Origin: Hymenobacter mucosus
GTDB taxonomy: Bacteria > Bacteroidota > Bacteroidia > Cytophagales > Hymenobacteraceae
Direction: 5' to 3'
Length of the DNA stretch: 64,000 nucleotides
Assembly (NCBI RefSeq): GCF_900188255.1
Contig: NZ_FZNS01000006.1
Location: 310,001-374,000, forward strand
Part shown: positions 52,558 through 60,541 of the stretch, piece by piece
Position numbering within the stretch: the stretch's first letter is position 1
Layout of the letters: every line of letters starts with the position of its first letter
The notes under the pieces: model-generated
What the model saw: only the letters and a program-made list of their open reading frames with translations
What the model was told of the DNA's origin: nothing
Database searches by the model: none
Program-made: the position numbers and the translations under genes

Positions 52558-53043
52558 ATGGAACCTACTACTGATCCTATTCCCTCCAGTGAGGGCATGC
52601 ATTTGCGCCGCCTGCGCGACTTACCTAGTTTTGAAGTAGCCGATGGCAATCCAGATGTGCGCGGCTGGACCGTACGCGGTGGCGACGGCAAGCCTTTCGG
52701 GGAGGTATACGAACTGATAGTGGAGGCCGACGCCCTCAAGGTGCGTTACCTCGACGTGGAACTTTCGGCCGATCTGCATATTAACGAGCGAGACCGACAC
52801 ATTTTGCTACCAATTGGGGCAGCAGCCATTGATGAAGATGCTGATAATGTATTTGTGCCTTCGCTTACCGCTGAGACAGTATTGGAGTACCCACCCTACA
52901 ACGAAATTCAAATCACCCGCGAATATGAGCAAGCTATGTTACTAGCTCTTCGTCTTCCACTATCTGAGGCCCAGCCCCGCAGCTTTTACGAGCAGCCTGG
53001 GTACGATGACCAGCAATTTTATCAGCGCCGTCGCATAGGATAG
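52558..53043 (+). CDS. PRC-barrel domain protein
   Basis: 161 residues. The PRC-barrel core is seen at about 25-105: FEVADGNPDVRGWTVRGGDGKPFGEVYELIVEADALKVRYLDVEL and RHILLPIGAAAIDEDADNVFV. Such domains bind partners in photosynthetic reaction centres and in RNA or stress proteins; most stand-alone ones are uncharacterised. The C-terminal tail is Tyr/Gln-rich (EQPGYDDQQFYQRRR). Its 3' end meets an extended hairpin with hemH. Confidence 0.8.
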   Translation: MEPTTDPIPSSEGMHLRRLRDLPSFEVADGNPDVRGWTVRGGDGKPFGEVYELIVEADALKVRYLDVELSADLHINERDRHILLPIGAAAIDEDADNVFVPSLTAETVLEYPPYNEIQITREYEQAMLLALRLPLSEAQPRSFYEQPGYDDQQFYQRRRIG

Positions 53044-53062
53044 CAGTGCTGGTTACAACTTT

Positions 53063-53118
53063 AAGGGCGGCTCCCGCGCTACTACCAAGTTATTGGTAGT
53101 AGCGCGGGAGCCGCCCTT
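53063..53118. repeat. 26-bp perfect inverted repeat between the PRC-barrel gene and hemH
   Basis: Arms 53063-53088 and 53093-53118 are exact reverse complements with loop GTTA. It lacks the A5/T5 blocks of a classic terminator but the GC-rich stem (GGGCGGCTCCCGCGC) is very stable. An extra 6-bp outer match (TACAAC at 53054 with GTTGTA at 53129) exists. It lies 19 bp after one stop and 25 bp from the other. Confidence 0.88.
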
Positions 53119-53143
53119 CTGTATGCTGGTTGTACTTGGTAAG

Positions 53144-54190
53144 TTAATTTCGGCGGATCATGTTAGCCACTGCTTCCACCCACTGCGGGTGCGAATTGAG
53201 GGATGGCACTAGCTGCCAATGGCTGCCACCTGCTTCCTCAAACATCTCTTTAAACTCGGTGCCTACTTCTATGGTAGTCTCCAAGCAGTCGGCTACAAAG
53301 GCGGGGGAGAAGGCCAACACATTCTTAATGCCTTTGCCCGGCATTTCTTTTAGCACCTCATCCGTGTAGGGCTGCAACCACGGGTCACGCAGGCGGCTTT
53401 GTAAGCGGCTTTGGAAGGAAGTGGTGTATTGCTCAGGAGTAAGCCCCAATGCCTTACCTAGCTGGCGGGAGGTCTCGAAACACTGTGCCCGATAGCAATA
53501 CCGGTTGTTCTTGTTATAGCTGTTGCAGCAGTTACCCAGCTTGCAGTACCCGTTGTGGCTACCTTTCAACACATGGCGCTCAGGAATGCCATGGTAGCTA
53601 AACACGACGTGGTCGTAGTCGTGCTTAGCCATTTCCTCCCGGCCTAGCGTGGCGAAAGTGCCGATAAAGCCGGGGTCTTCCACGAACGTGCTGATAAACG
53701 AAATACTGGGCACTACCCACCATTTGCTTACAATGTCCATCACCTTTTCCTGTACCGAGCCAGTACTGGCCGCCGCGTACTGCGGAAACAGTGGTAGCAC
53801 AATAATGCGGTCTACGGCAGCATCGCGCAGCTCTTGCAGGGCACTCTCTATACTGGGCTTCTGGTAGCGCATGCCAAAAGCTACTAGGTAGTCCTTGCCT
53901 AGCTTTTCTTGCACTAGCTTCTGCAAATCGAGACCGTGATAGAGCAGGGGCGAGCCGCGCTCAGTATCCCAGAGTTGCTGGTATATTTTGGCCGACTTGG
54001 GTGCCCGTAGGGGCACCACTAAGCCCTGAAACAACGGGTAACGTACCGCGGCCGGCATGTCAATCACGCGGGCATCAGTTAGAAATTCGTTTAGGTAGCG
54101 ACGCACGTCGCTGGTCTGGGGCGAATCGGGAGTGCCGAGGTTAACGAGCAAAACGCCAATACGGCCGTTTGTGGGAGCAGGAGAGGGCAT
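53144..54190 (-). CDS. hemH: Ferrochelatase
   Basis: 348 residues from the ATG at 54190; an in-frame start at 54265 is less likely. GVLLVNLGTPDSP opens the chain; the catalytic His200 lies in SYHGIPERH and the Glu is expected near the late ETTIEVGTEFKEMF region. Between residues 216 and 237 five Cys occur (216, 221, 222, 232, 237), in a segment GYCKLGNCCNSYN, YCYRAQC. HemH inserts Fe(II) into protoporphyrin IX. Divergent from era by about 230 bp. Confidence 0.93.
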   Translation of the reverse strand: MPSPAPTNGRIGVLLVNLGTPDSPQTSDVRRYLNEFLTDARVIDMPAAVRYPLFQGLVVPLRAPKSAKIYQQLWDTERGSPLLYHGLDLQKLVQEKLGKDYLVAFGMRYQKPSIESALQELRDAAVDRIIVLPLFPQYAAASTGSVQEKVMDIVSKWWVVPSISFISTFVEDPGFIGTFATLGREEMAKHDYDHVVFSYHGIPERHVLKGSHNGYCKLGNCCNSYNKNNRYCYRAQCFETSRQLGKALGLTPEQYTTSFQSRLQSRLRDPWLQPYTDEVLKEMPGKGIKNVLAFSPAFVADCLETTIEVGTEFKEMFEEAGGSHWQLVPSLNSHPQWVEAVANMIRRN

Positions 54191-54388
54191 AGAATACAAA
54201 GGTGCCGGCTGGTGCCCGGCAAAAGTCATACGAACAGTTGATGACAAACAGCCACCGGTAAGCAACTACAAAGGTCGCACAACGAACGGCTAACTGAAAC
54301 CTGACGTTCATCAACTTTCAGTTAGCCTATAGACAATCATCTGGCAGCCGATGTTTGTATAACAAGCGGTGAGCCCACCGAAAAACTG

Positions 54389-54396
54389 TACCTTTG
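54389..54396 (+). promoter_or_regulatory. TACCTTTG -7 box for era
   Basis: Exact TAnnTTTG match, 23 bp upstream of a GTG at 54420. Since an in-frame GTG at 54369 lies upstream of the box, the start is set at 54420. No -33 TTG at normal spacing (a TTTG at 54354 is too far). Confidence 0.55.
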
Positions 54397-54419
54397 CAGG
54401 CCAATTTTCAGATTCTGAA

Positions 54420-55319
54420 GTGAATACCGAACCTAAACCGCACCGCGCTGGCTTTGTGAGCATTATCGGCAAGCCCAATGTGGGTAAGTCAACGCTTATG
54501 AACGCCCTCATGGGCGAGCGGCTCAGCATCGTTACCAGCAAGGCCCAAACTACGCGTCACCGTATCTTGGGTATTCTCAATGGGGATGATTTTCAGCTCG
54601 TTTACTCCGATACGCCGGGTATCATTCAGCCCAAATATGAATTACACAACGCCATGATGTCGTTTGTGTACTCGTCTTTGGAAGATGCGGACGTCGTTTT
54701 GTTCGTTACCGACATCTACGAGAAGCACGACGAAGAGCCAGTTGTGGAGCGCTTGCGCAAGATGACGAACACGCCCATCATCTTGTTAGTCAATAAAATT
54801 GATCAAGCTGATCAAGCTGAAGTAGAAGCCAAGCTGGCCTATTGGAAAGAGCACTTGCCCAATGCCGCTGAGGTACTACCCATTTCGGCCCTCGAAAAGT
54901 TTGGTACCGACCAAGTGCTGCAACTGGTGCTAGACCGTCTACCAGAGCACCCTGCGTACTACCCCAAGGATGAGCTAACCGACAAGCCGGAGCGTTTCTT
55001 CGCTGCCGAAATGATTCGGGAAAAAATTTTCAAGCTCTACAAAAAAGAGGTGCCCTATAGCTGTGAGGTAGGCATTGAGGAATTTAAGGAGGAAGAAACC
55101 ATCATTCGGATGCGTGCTACGATTTATGTAGAGCGTGCCAGCCAGAAGGGCATCATCATTGGCCAGAAGGGAGAAGCCCTGAAGAAAGTTGGTACCTGGG
55201 CCCGCGAGGAAATGGAGAGGTTTTTCCTGAAAAAAGTGTTCTTAGAAATCCACGTCAAAGTCAACGAGAACTGGCGTACCGACCCTAAGGCGTTGAACCG
55301 CTTCGGGTATCAGCAATAA
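54420..55319 (+). CDS. era: GTPase Era
   Basis: 299 residues from a GTG start. G1 is GKPNVGKST (17-25), G3 DTPGI and G4 NKID followed by a small tandem duplication of GATCAAGCT (DQADQAE). The C-terminal KH domain shows GQKGEALKKVG. Era binds 16S rRNA and helps 30S maturation. The related GTPase gene der lies 122 bp downstream on the same strand. Confidence 0.94.
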   Translation: MNTEPKPHRAGFVSIIGKPNVGKSTLMNALMGERLSIVTSKAQTTRHRILGILNGDDFQLVYSDTPGIIQPKYELHNAMMSFVYSSLEDADVVLFVTDIYEKHDEEPVVERLRKMTNTPIILLVNKIDQADQAEVEAKLAYWKEHLPNAAEVLPISALEKFGTDQVLQLVLDRLPEHPAYYPKDELTDKPERFFAAEMIREKIFKLYKKEVPYSCEVGIEEFKEEETIIRMRATIYVERASQKGIIIGQKGEALKKVGTWAREEMERFFLKKVFLEIHVKVNENWRTDPKALNRFGYQQ

Positions 55320-55441
55320 CCGTGAGCCATTGAACATTACCCAGTAGGGCAAAACGGCTACTAATACATTCCGACCTTCTTATCACTTAACTACTCCGGG
55401 CACTGCCGAAACTGGTCGGGCCGGCGGCTGGAGTCAGACAC

Positions 55442-56764
55442 ATGAAAAACACAATTGCCATTGTGGGCCGCCCAAACGTGGGCAAGTCCACGCTCTTTAA
55501 CCGTCTGGTTGGCCAGCGCAAAGCCATCATGGACAACGAATCGGGCGTAACCCGTGACCGGCACTACGGCTATGGCGAGTGGACCGGGAAGTACTACACC
55601 GTCATCGACACGGGCGGGTACGTGCACAACTCCGACGATATTTTCGAAGGTGAAATCAATAAGCAGGTAAAGCTGGCTATTGATGAAGCCGATGTGGTAC
55701 TGTTCATGGTAGACGTAGATGCAGGATTGCATTCCCTCGATGAGGAGTTTGCGAATGTGCTGCGCCGCTACCAGGGCAAGAAGCCCATCTACCTTGTGGC
55801 TAATAAGGCCGACACCAACGCCCGTGCTCATGCTTCGGGGGAGTTCTACGCACTTGGTATTGGCGACGGCGAAATCTATCCTATCAGCTCGCAGAGCGGC
55901 TCAGGTACCGGCGACTTGCTGGATGCCGTTATCAGCCATTTTGAAGAAGAAGGGGTAGAAGAGCCGGATGCTGGCATTCCCAAAATTGCCATGGTAGGAC
56001 GCCCAAATGTGGGTAAGTCATCCTTTGTGAACTTGCTACTAGGTACCGACCGTAGCATTGTGACCGATATTGCCGGCACTACCCGCGACTCTATTCAGGC
56101 GCGCTACAACGCGTTTGGTAAAGAGTTTATTTTGGTAGACACGGCTGGTCTGCGTCGTAAGACCAAAGTGCACGAAGACGTAGAGTTTTACTCTGTTCTC
56201 CGCTCCATTCGCGCTTTGGAAGAGTCCGACGTGTGCATTGTGATGCTCGATGCTACCCGGGGTATTGAGGCCCAAGACCTAAACATCATTGGTCTGGCTG
56301 ATAAGAACCGCAAGGGCATTGTCATCTTGGTAAACAAGTGGGACCTGATTGAAAACAAGGAAACCAATACGGCCAAGGAGTTTGAGGAGAAGATTCGTGA
56401 GAAGATTGCTCCCATCAGCTACCCACCCATCATTTTCACATCCGTTCTCACCAAGCAGCGTGTGCACAAGGCCATTGAAACGGCAGTGCAAGTGTATGAG
56501 AACAAGCGGAAGAAAATTCCGACTTCGGAGCTGAATGAAGTGATGCTCAAGGAAATTGAAAAGTATCCTCCGCCCATTACCAAGGGCAAGATGGTGCGCA
56601 TCAAGTACGTTACTCAGCTGCCCACGCACAATCCAGTGTTTGCTTTCTTCTGCAACCTGCCTCAGTACGTGAAAGAAAGCTACACGCGCTACTTAGAGAA
56701 CCGCCTGCGGGAAAACTTCGACTTTGAGGGGGTTCCCATTGGAATCGTGTTCCGTAAGAAGTAA
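55442..56764 (+). CDS. der: GTPase Der (EngA), tandem GTP-binding domains
   Basis: 440 residues. Two GTPase domains in series: GRPNVGKST at 8-16 and GRPNVGKSS near 181-189, each with its DTGGY/DTAGL and NKAD/NKWD motifs, followed by a KH-like C-terminal domain ending in the GIVFRKK tail. Der acts in 50S ribosome assembly. Followed by a terminator; preceded by era. Confidence 0.95.
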   Translation: MKNTIAIVGRPNVGKSTLFNRLVGQRKAIMDNESGVTRDRHYGYGEWTGKYYTVIDTGGYVHNSDDIFEGEINKQVKLAIDEADVVLFMVDVDAGLHSLDEEFANVLRRYQGKKPIYLVANKADTNARAHASGEFYALGIGDGEIYPISSQSGSGTGDLLDAVISHFEEEGVEEPDAGIPKIAMVGRPNVGKSSFVNLLLGTDRSIVTDIAGTTRDSIQARYNAFGKEFILVDTAGLRRKTKVHEDVEFYSVLRSIRALEESDVCIVMLDATRGIEAQDLNIIGLADKNRKGIVILVNKWDLIENKETNTAKEFEEKIREKIAPISYPPIIFTSVLTKQRVHKAIETAVQVYENKRKKIPTSELNEVMLKEIEKYPPPITKGKMVRIKYVTQLPTHNPVFAFFCNLPQYVKESYTRYLENRLRENFDFEGVPIGIVFRKK

Positions 56765-56778
56765 TACCAATTCTATCT

Positions 56779-56820
56779 AAAAAAAGCCTGTCTTGCAGTA
56801 GTGCAGGGCAGGCTTTTTTT
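56779..56820 (+). terminator. Terminator after der
   Basis: 19-bp stem with two G-T wobbles (core GCCTGTCTTGCA / TGCAGGGCAGGC), loop GTAG, flanked by A7 and T7, 14 bp after the der stop. Confidence 0.9.
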
Positions 56821-56982
56821 GGCGCAGGGAGGGTTGGTGAAAAATAAATTAAAATTTTTTTTACAGTTGGGGTTACCTTCTCAATGGTGGAGTATAAAGC
56901 CCTGAATCTTGCGATTCGTCACTGGAGGAATTGCAGATTTTACCAACAAAGACTTTACAAACTCTCTCATCAACCCCCGATC

Positions 56983-57219
56983 ATGAAAAAGGTATTGTTC
57001 CTCGCTCTGGCTGCTGCTTCGTTCTCATTTGCTTCTTGCGACAGCAAGACGGAAGATGCTCAAGAGCAAGCTGCTGACAACGTAGAAAATGCTGGCGAGG
57101 CTAAAGCTGACGCTATGGAGAATGCTGGCAACGAAGCTGGTGCTGACTCTGTAGAAAACGCTACGGACGCTCAGGCTGACAAAATTGAAAACGCTGCTGA
57201 CTCAACCGACGCTCAGTAA
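56983..57219 (+). CDS. Small repeat-rich lipoprotein
   Basis: 78 residues from ATG 56983; a much longer upstream frame (56884) is not supported by the lipobox. The signal ends in FASC (Cys19), followed by about 58 residues of Ala, Asp, Glu and Asn in imperfect repeats around ENA, with no Cys, Trp or Tyr. The low-complexity, helical charged pattern recalls LEA-like or coiled-coil spacers and resembles the linker in the OmpA-type lipoprotein at 12592. The upstream region (56820-56980) is AT-rich, with an A/T-rich stretch near 56845-56865 that could be a UP element. Confidence 0.7.
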   Translation: MKKVLFLALAAASFSFASCDSKTEDAQEQAADNVENAGEAKADAMENAGNEAGADSVENATDAQADKIENAADSTDAQ

Positions 57220-57242
57220 ATAGATGCGCCGTCCGGCGCTTA

Positions 57243-57279
57243 AAAAAGGGCCGCTCCTCAACGAGGAGCGGCCCTTTTT
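57243..57279. terminator. Bidirectional terminator, 17-bp arms
   Basis: AAAAAGGGCCGCTCCTC pairs with GAGGAGCGGCCCTTTTT, loop AAC. It serves the small lipoprotein (plus, stop 57219) and the gene at 57299 (minus). Confidence 0.9.
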
Positions 57280-57298
57280 CTTTTGCTATGGTTTCGTA

Positions 57299-57910
57299 TT
57301 AGCCTAAGCGGCGTTGTAGTAACCCGTCTACTACCTCAAATAATTTGCGTGGTGGATAGGTTCGCCAGGGTAGCTCATCGAGTTGGCCACCGAAGTTGAC
57401 GTAGGAGTCAATGTTGTACTGACGCATTTCGCGAATGACGTGCTCCTGGAAATTTATGCCCGCAATCCAGCCTTCTTCTACGTCCTCAAACCATTCTTCA
57501 TAGTAGGAGTCATCGGAGCCGTGAAAGTTGAACACGTTTTCGCCAATGAGAATGAACTTGCGGACACCCTCATGGGTCATCAAATCAATGATGTTCCGTT
57601 TGAGCTGCATGATATCATTTTCAATAGCATCATTCCACTCCCCAATGAACTCGATAATACCGATGCCTAACTCGTAATCAACGAATAGAATCTTGAGGTA
57701 GAGGGTTTCTGAGTCTAGGCTGTCCCACTGCGGGTGGATGTAGTAGCCGTAGATGGTGTTCACGTAAGTATCAAGGCTGTTTTCGGCCTCAAAGAGGGGA
57801 GAGCGAGGGTCTTCAGAAGCTGAATACTGATCCAGCCAGGCGTAGTGAGGTTCGATGGTGTGCACGGCGCGGGTAAGGGCAGAAGTGACCGAAAAAGTGA
57901 GCCTGCCCAC
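57299..57910 (-). CDS. Protein of unknown function
   Basis: 203 residues, acidic and aromatic-rich with no membrane segment or signal. Distinct features are GYYIHPQWDSLDSETLYLKILFVDYELGIGIIEFIGEWNDAIENDIM and NFHGSDDSYYEEWFEDVEEGW. I cannot assign a family. It follows murQ on the minus strand with an 80-bp gap. Confidence 0.6.
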   Translation of the reverse strand: MGRLTFSVTSALTRAVHTIEPHYAWLDQYSASEDPRSPLFEAENSLDTYVNTIYGYYIHPQWDSLDSETLYLKILFVDYELGIGIIEFIGEWNDAIENDIMQLKRNIIDLMTHEGVRKFILIGENVFNFHGSDDSYYEEWFEDVEEGWIAGINFQEHVIREMRQYNIDSYVNFGGQLDELPWRTYPPRKLFEVVDGLLQRRLG

Positions 57911-57988
57911 GTGTAGCAGAGGCGGCAGGTGGTTTAACGGGTTTAGCCTCGAAACCGTTCGAGCAAGTTCGGAATGCTAAATAGTAGC

Positions 57989-58795
57989 TTAGGAGGACTG
58001 ATACGCATCCAACGCCGCTCGCACCGAGCCATGTTGGCGGAGCAAGTCGGCAGCTTCTGGTTGAGAAATGCCTAGCTCATCCACAAGCATTCGTTCACCG
58101 CGGTCTACCAGCTTATGATTAGAAAGCTGCATATCAACCATTTTATTGCCCTTTACTCTACCCAAGCGAATGAAGGTAGCAGTAGTAAGCATATTCAGCA
58201 CGAGTTTTTGCGCTGTTCCCGCTTTCAACCGAGTGCTCCCCGTCACAAACTCCGGTCCTGTTACTACTTCTACCGGAAACTCTGCTGCCGCCGCTACAGC
58301 CGAACCAGCATTGCACACAATGCAGCCCGTAGCCAAGCCATGCTGCCGAGCCTGCGCTAAGCCACCAATGACGTAAGGTGTGCGCCCTGAGGCCGCAATA
58401 CCGACCACTATATCCCTGTCTGTGATAGCATGGGCCTGTAAATCGCGCCAGGCCTGCTCAGCATCATCCTCCGCATTCTCAACCGCCTTGCGAATTGCCG
58501 TATCTCCACCTGCAATCAGACCTATGACTATCCCATGGGGCACCCCGAAGGTAGGAGGGCATTCGGAGGCGTCTAGGATACCGAGCCGCCCGCTAGTGCC
58601 TGCCCCAATGTAAAAGAGTCGTCCGCCCGCTCCTACTCTGGCTACCGTAGCTTCTACTAAGGCTTCAAGCTGCGGGAGGGCTTTCGCAACAGCCTGAGGC
58701 ACTGTTTGGTCCACGCTATTCATGCCAGCAAGCAGATCATGCGTGGAGAGGGTCTCCAGGTTATTGAATTGCGAAGAACTTTCAGTGGTGCTCAT
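57989..58795 (-). CDS. murQ: N-acetylmuramic acid 6-phosphate etherase
   Basis: 268 residues. The SIS-type sugar-isomerase fold shows GRLFYIGAGTSGRLGILDASECPPTFG (about 57-83) and DIVVGIAASGRTPYVIGGL, the family signature, followed by TGSTRLKAGTAQKLVLNMLTTATFIRLG with the catalytic Glu region upstream. It cleaves MurNAc-6-P to GlcNAc-6-P and lactate in cell-wall recycling. A little shorter than the 298-residue E. coli enzyme. No anmK or murP is in view. Confidence 0.93.
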   Translation of the reverse strand: MSTTESSSQFNNLETLSTHDLLAGMNSVDQTVPQAVAKALPQLEALVEATVARVGAGGRLFYIGAGTSGRLGILDASECPPTFGVPHGIVIGLIAGGDTAIRKAVENAEDDAEQAWRDLQAHAITDRDIVVGIAASGRTPYVIGGLAQARQHGLATGCIVCNAGSAVAAAAEFPVEVVTGPEFVTGSTRLKAGTAQKLVLNMLTTATFIRLGRVKGNKMVDMQLSNHKLVDRGERMLVDELGISQPEAADLLRQHGSVRAALDAYQSS

Positions 58796-58869
58796 TGAAG
58801 ACTTGGGGAAGGAGAGTAGGGAGGATGCGGTACGTAGTAGATGAGTAGCCGATGAACAGGCCGCGTTGT

Positions 58870-59109
58870 TTAGGTAGCCAACCGTCCAATGACGGGAAAT
58901 TTATCAAAAACGTGTTCTGTATGGGGCGCATCCTGCTGCAACTCCTGTGTGAGGTCTTGCCCGGCCCAGTGCTCATAGTGGTTGCCCCGCTTCCATAAGC
59001 GGGAGCGGCTCACATCGTATACCAGCCCTTGGTAGCCCACCCATACCTCGTCCCTATCTTGGCCATTGCGCAGGGCTAATTGGGCTTTTGTATAGGTTGG
59101 AAGTTCCAT
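58870..59109 (-). CDS. Small cytochrome b5-like heme-binding protein
   Basis: 79 residues. The b5-like fold is seen in TKAQLALRNGQDRDEVWVGYQGLVYDVSRSRLWKRGNHYEHWAGQDLTQEL and APHTEHVFDKFPVIG. His in NHYEHWAGQD and in APHTEHV are candidate axial ligands. These single-domain, signal-less b5-like proteins occur in many bacteria and their partners are unknown. It stands between murQ and the arginase-fold gene, on the same strand as both. Confidence 0.8.
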   Translation of the reverse strand: MELPTYTKAQLALRNGQDRDEVWVGYQGLVYDVSRSRLWKRGNHYEHWAGQDLTQELQQDAPHTEHVFDKFPVIGRLAT

Positions 59110-59192
59110 AGTACGATAAGAAGTTGTTTGCTCGCCAGGGGCATTGTAGGCGAGTATCCACTGAAGAAGGCTTGCCCTGCCACTGCTCGCCT

Positions 59193-60341
59193 TTACCCCA
59201 GAAGGGCTTGGGTTAAGATCCAGCGGTTCGGCAGGTCGCCTTGGGCCGCGCGCAGGTAGTCTTGATAGCTACAGGGTACAATACGCTTGATGTGACTGTC
59301 GGCTAAGCTTTCTACCTCTAGCCACCATTTTTCGGTGCGCTTGCTTTTGTAGAATACTAACTTGGCTGGTGTACCGGGTAAGCCTACTGCGTAGCGTAGG
59401 AAACGGCGACTTTGAAAGTCGTCTTCGTGGCGACGGTGGTAGTAACCTTCCACAAAGTACCAAAGCATAGTTGCCAACGTCATGGCAGCTAAACCATGGT
59501 GGTCGTGGTCGGGACGGTAGCCGTAGAGGCCAAAAGAGCTAAGCTGGTCGTTGTGGCCCGCGTACCAAGCTAGCTTGGCGGCTTCTTCATTGGTAAGGCC
59601 GAACGGGTTGGCCGGGTAGTAGGCCGGGGCGTCGTTCCAGCGTAGGGCCGCCACATCGAAGCTGACGAAGTCGGCCTGCCGTAGTAAGGGCTCCGCTTGG
59701 CGCGTGTCGTCCCGTATCTGGCCCAAACGCAACGTCTCGAAGTGAAGTTTTTCTAGTGCCGCTAGCACGTCGGGGGCCACTAGGTACTGCTGGTGAGCCA
59801 GCTGAGCAAAGTTGAAGAGGAAGCTGGGCTCGTGCATGAGCATGCGGCGCAGATGGCTTTCTTCCGGGCAAGAGCCAACCTGCTCGGCCATATCCACGCG
59901 CGCATCAATAGTTGCGAAGCTAACGGCGCGGTCTAGGGTTTCGTACGCTAGAAACTGCCCGTAATCTAAATCGTGCGAGCCACCAAGCAGAATAGGCACG
60001 GTGTTATGCTCTAGTAAGGCGGCAATAATTTCGCGTAGGCGCTGGTAAGTATCTTCCAAGGCTAAGCCTGGGCGTAGATTGCCTAAGTCAACAAGCCGAA
60101 TAGGGCCAGTACCCTTTTGCAGCTGATAAAAGTGACGGCGCACTAGGTCGGCGCCGTGCGCGGCTGGGGCACCAGCAGCACTGCCACGCCACTCATTCAG
60201 CCCAATTAAGGCCAAATCGGCAGAGCGCCAATCTGGAAACGTGTCCAGAAACGGCGTGGCGTATGCCGCTAAGGTAGTGGGAGAAGCGGAAGAAGAAATC
60301 AGCTCTTCGTGGAGCGGATCGAAAAAAATGGCCAGATTCAT
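59193..60341 (-). CDS. Arginase/formiminoglutamase-fold protein with altered metal site
   Basis: 382 residues. The ureohydrolase fold is clear from GGSHD (120-124), IDARVD (145-150) and FVSFDVAALRWNDAP (225-239). Active enzymes use DAHxD and SxDxDxxDP; here His is Arg148 and the second Asp of DxD is Ala231, so two of six manganese ligands are changed, while His123, Asp146, Asp150 and Asp229 remain. The C-terminal third is extended (YFVEGYYHRRHEDDF) relative to arginase. It may be inactive, bind one metal, or act as a binding protein. Confidence 0.75.
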   Translation of the reverse strand: MNLAIFFDPLHEELISSSASPTTLAAYATPFLDTFPDWRSADLALIGLNEWRGSAAGAPAAHGADLVRRHFYQLQKGTGPIRLVDLGNLRPGLALEDTYQRLREIIAALLEHNTVPILLGGSHDLDYGQFLAYETLDRAVSFATIDARVDMAEQVGSCPEESHLRRMLMHEPSFLFNFAQLAHQQYLVAPDVLAALEKLHFETLRLGQIRDDTRQAEPLLRQADFVSFDVAALRWNDAPAYYPANPFGLTNEEAAKLAWYAGHNDQLSSFGLYGYRPDHDHHGLAAMTLATMLWYFVEGYYHRRHEDDFQSRRFLRYAVGLPGTPAKLVFYKSKRTEKWWLEVESLADSHIKRIVPCSYQDYLRAAQGDLPNRWILTQALLG

Positions 60342-60541
60342 CGGGCGCGGCAGATGCGGACTCCGACAAAGCTACGTAAAAGCCAGGCACGGCCCTACCT
60401 GCTTTCAGCTGAGCATAGAAGCTTTCCCGTAAAAAAAGCAGTTATTTAAGCAGCGTTTTCTGTTGCGCTTTCTTGTGTGGCCCAACGGACTATTGCTCTG
60501 CCTCTCTTTTACTACTCCCACCCCTAGTGTCTTTCACTCGC

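Noticed and set aside
54369..54419. Earlier GTG start for era
   Set aside because: It lies upstream of an exact TACCTTTG box and would add 17 residues that do not look like Era.
54799..54816. Tandem GATCAAGCT in era as a functional repeat
   Set aside because: Only two copies, in frame, in a variable loop after the G4 motif; a small duplication without wider significance.
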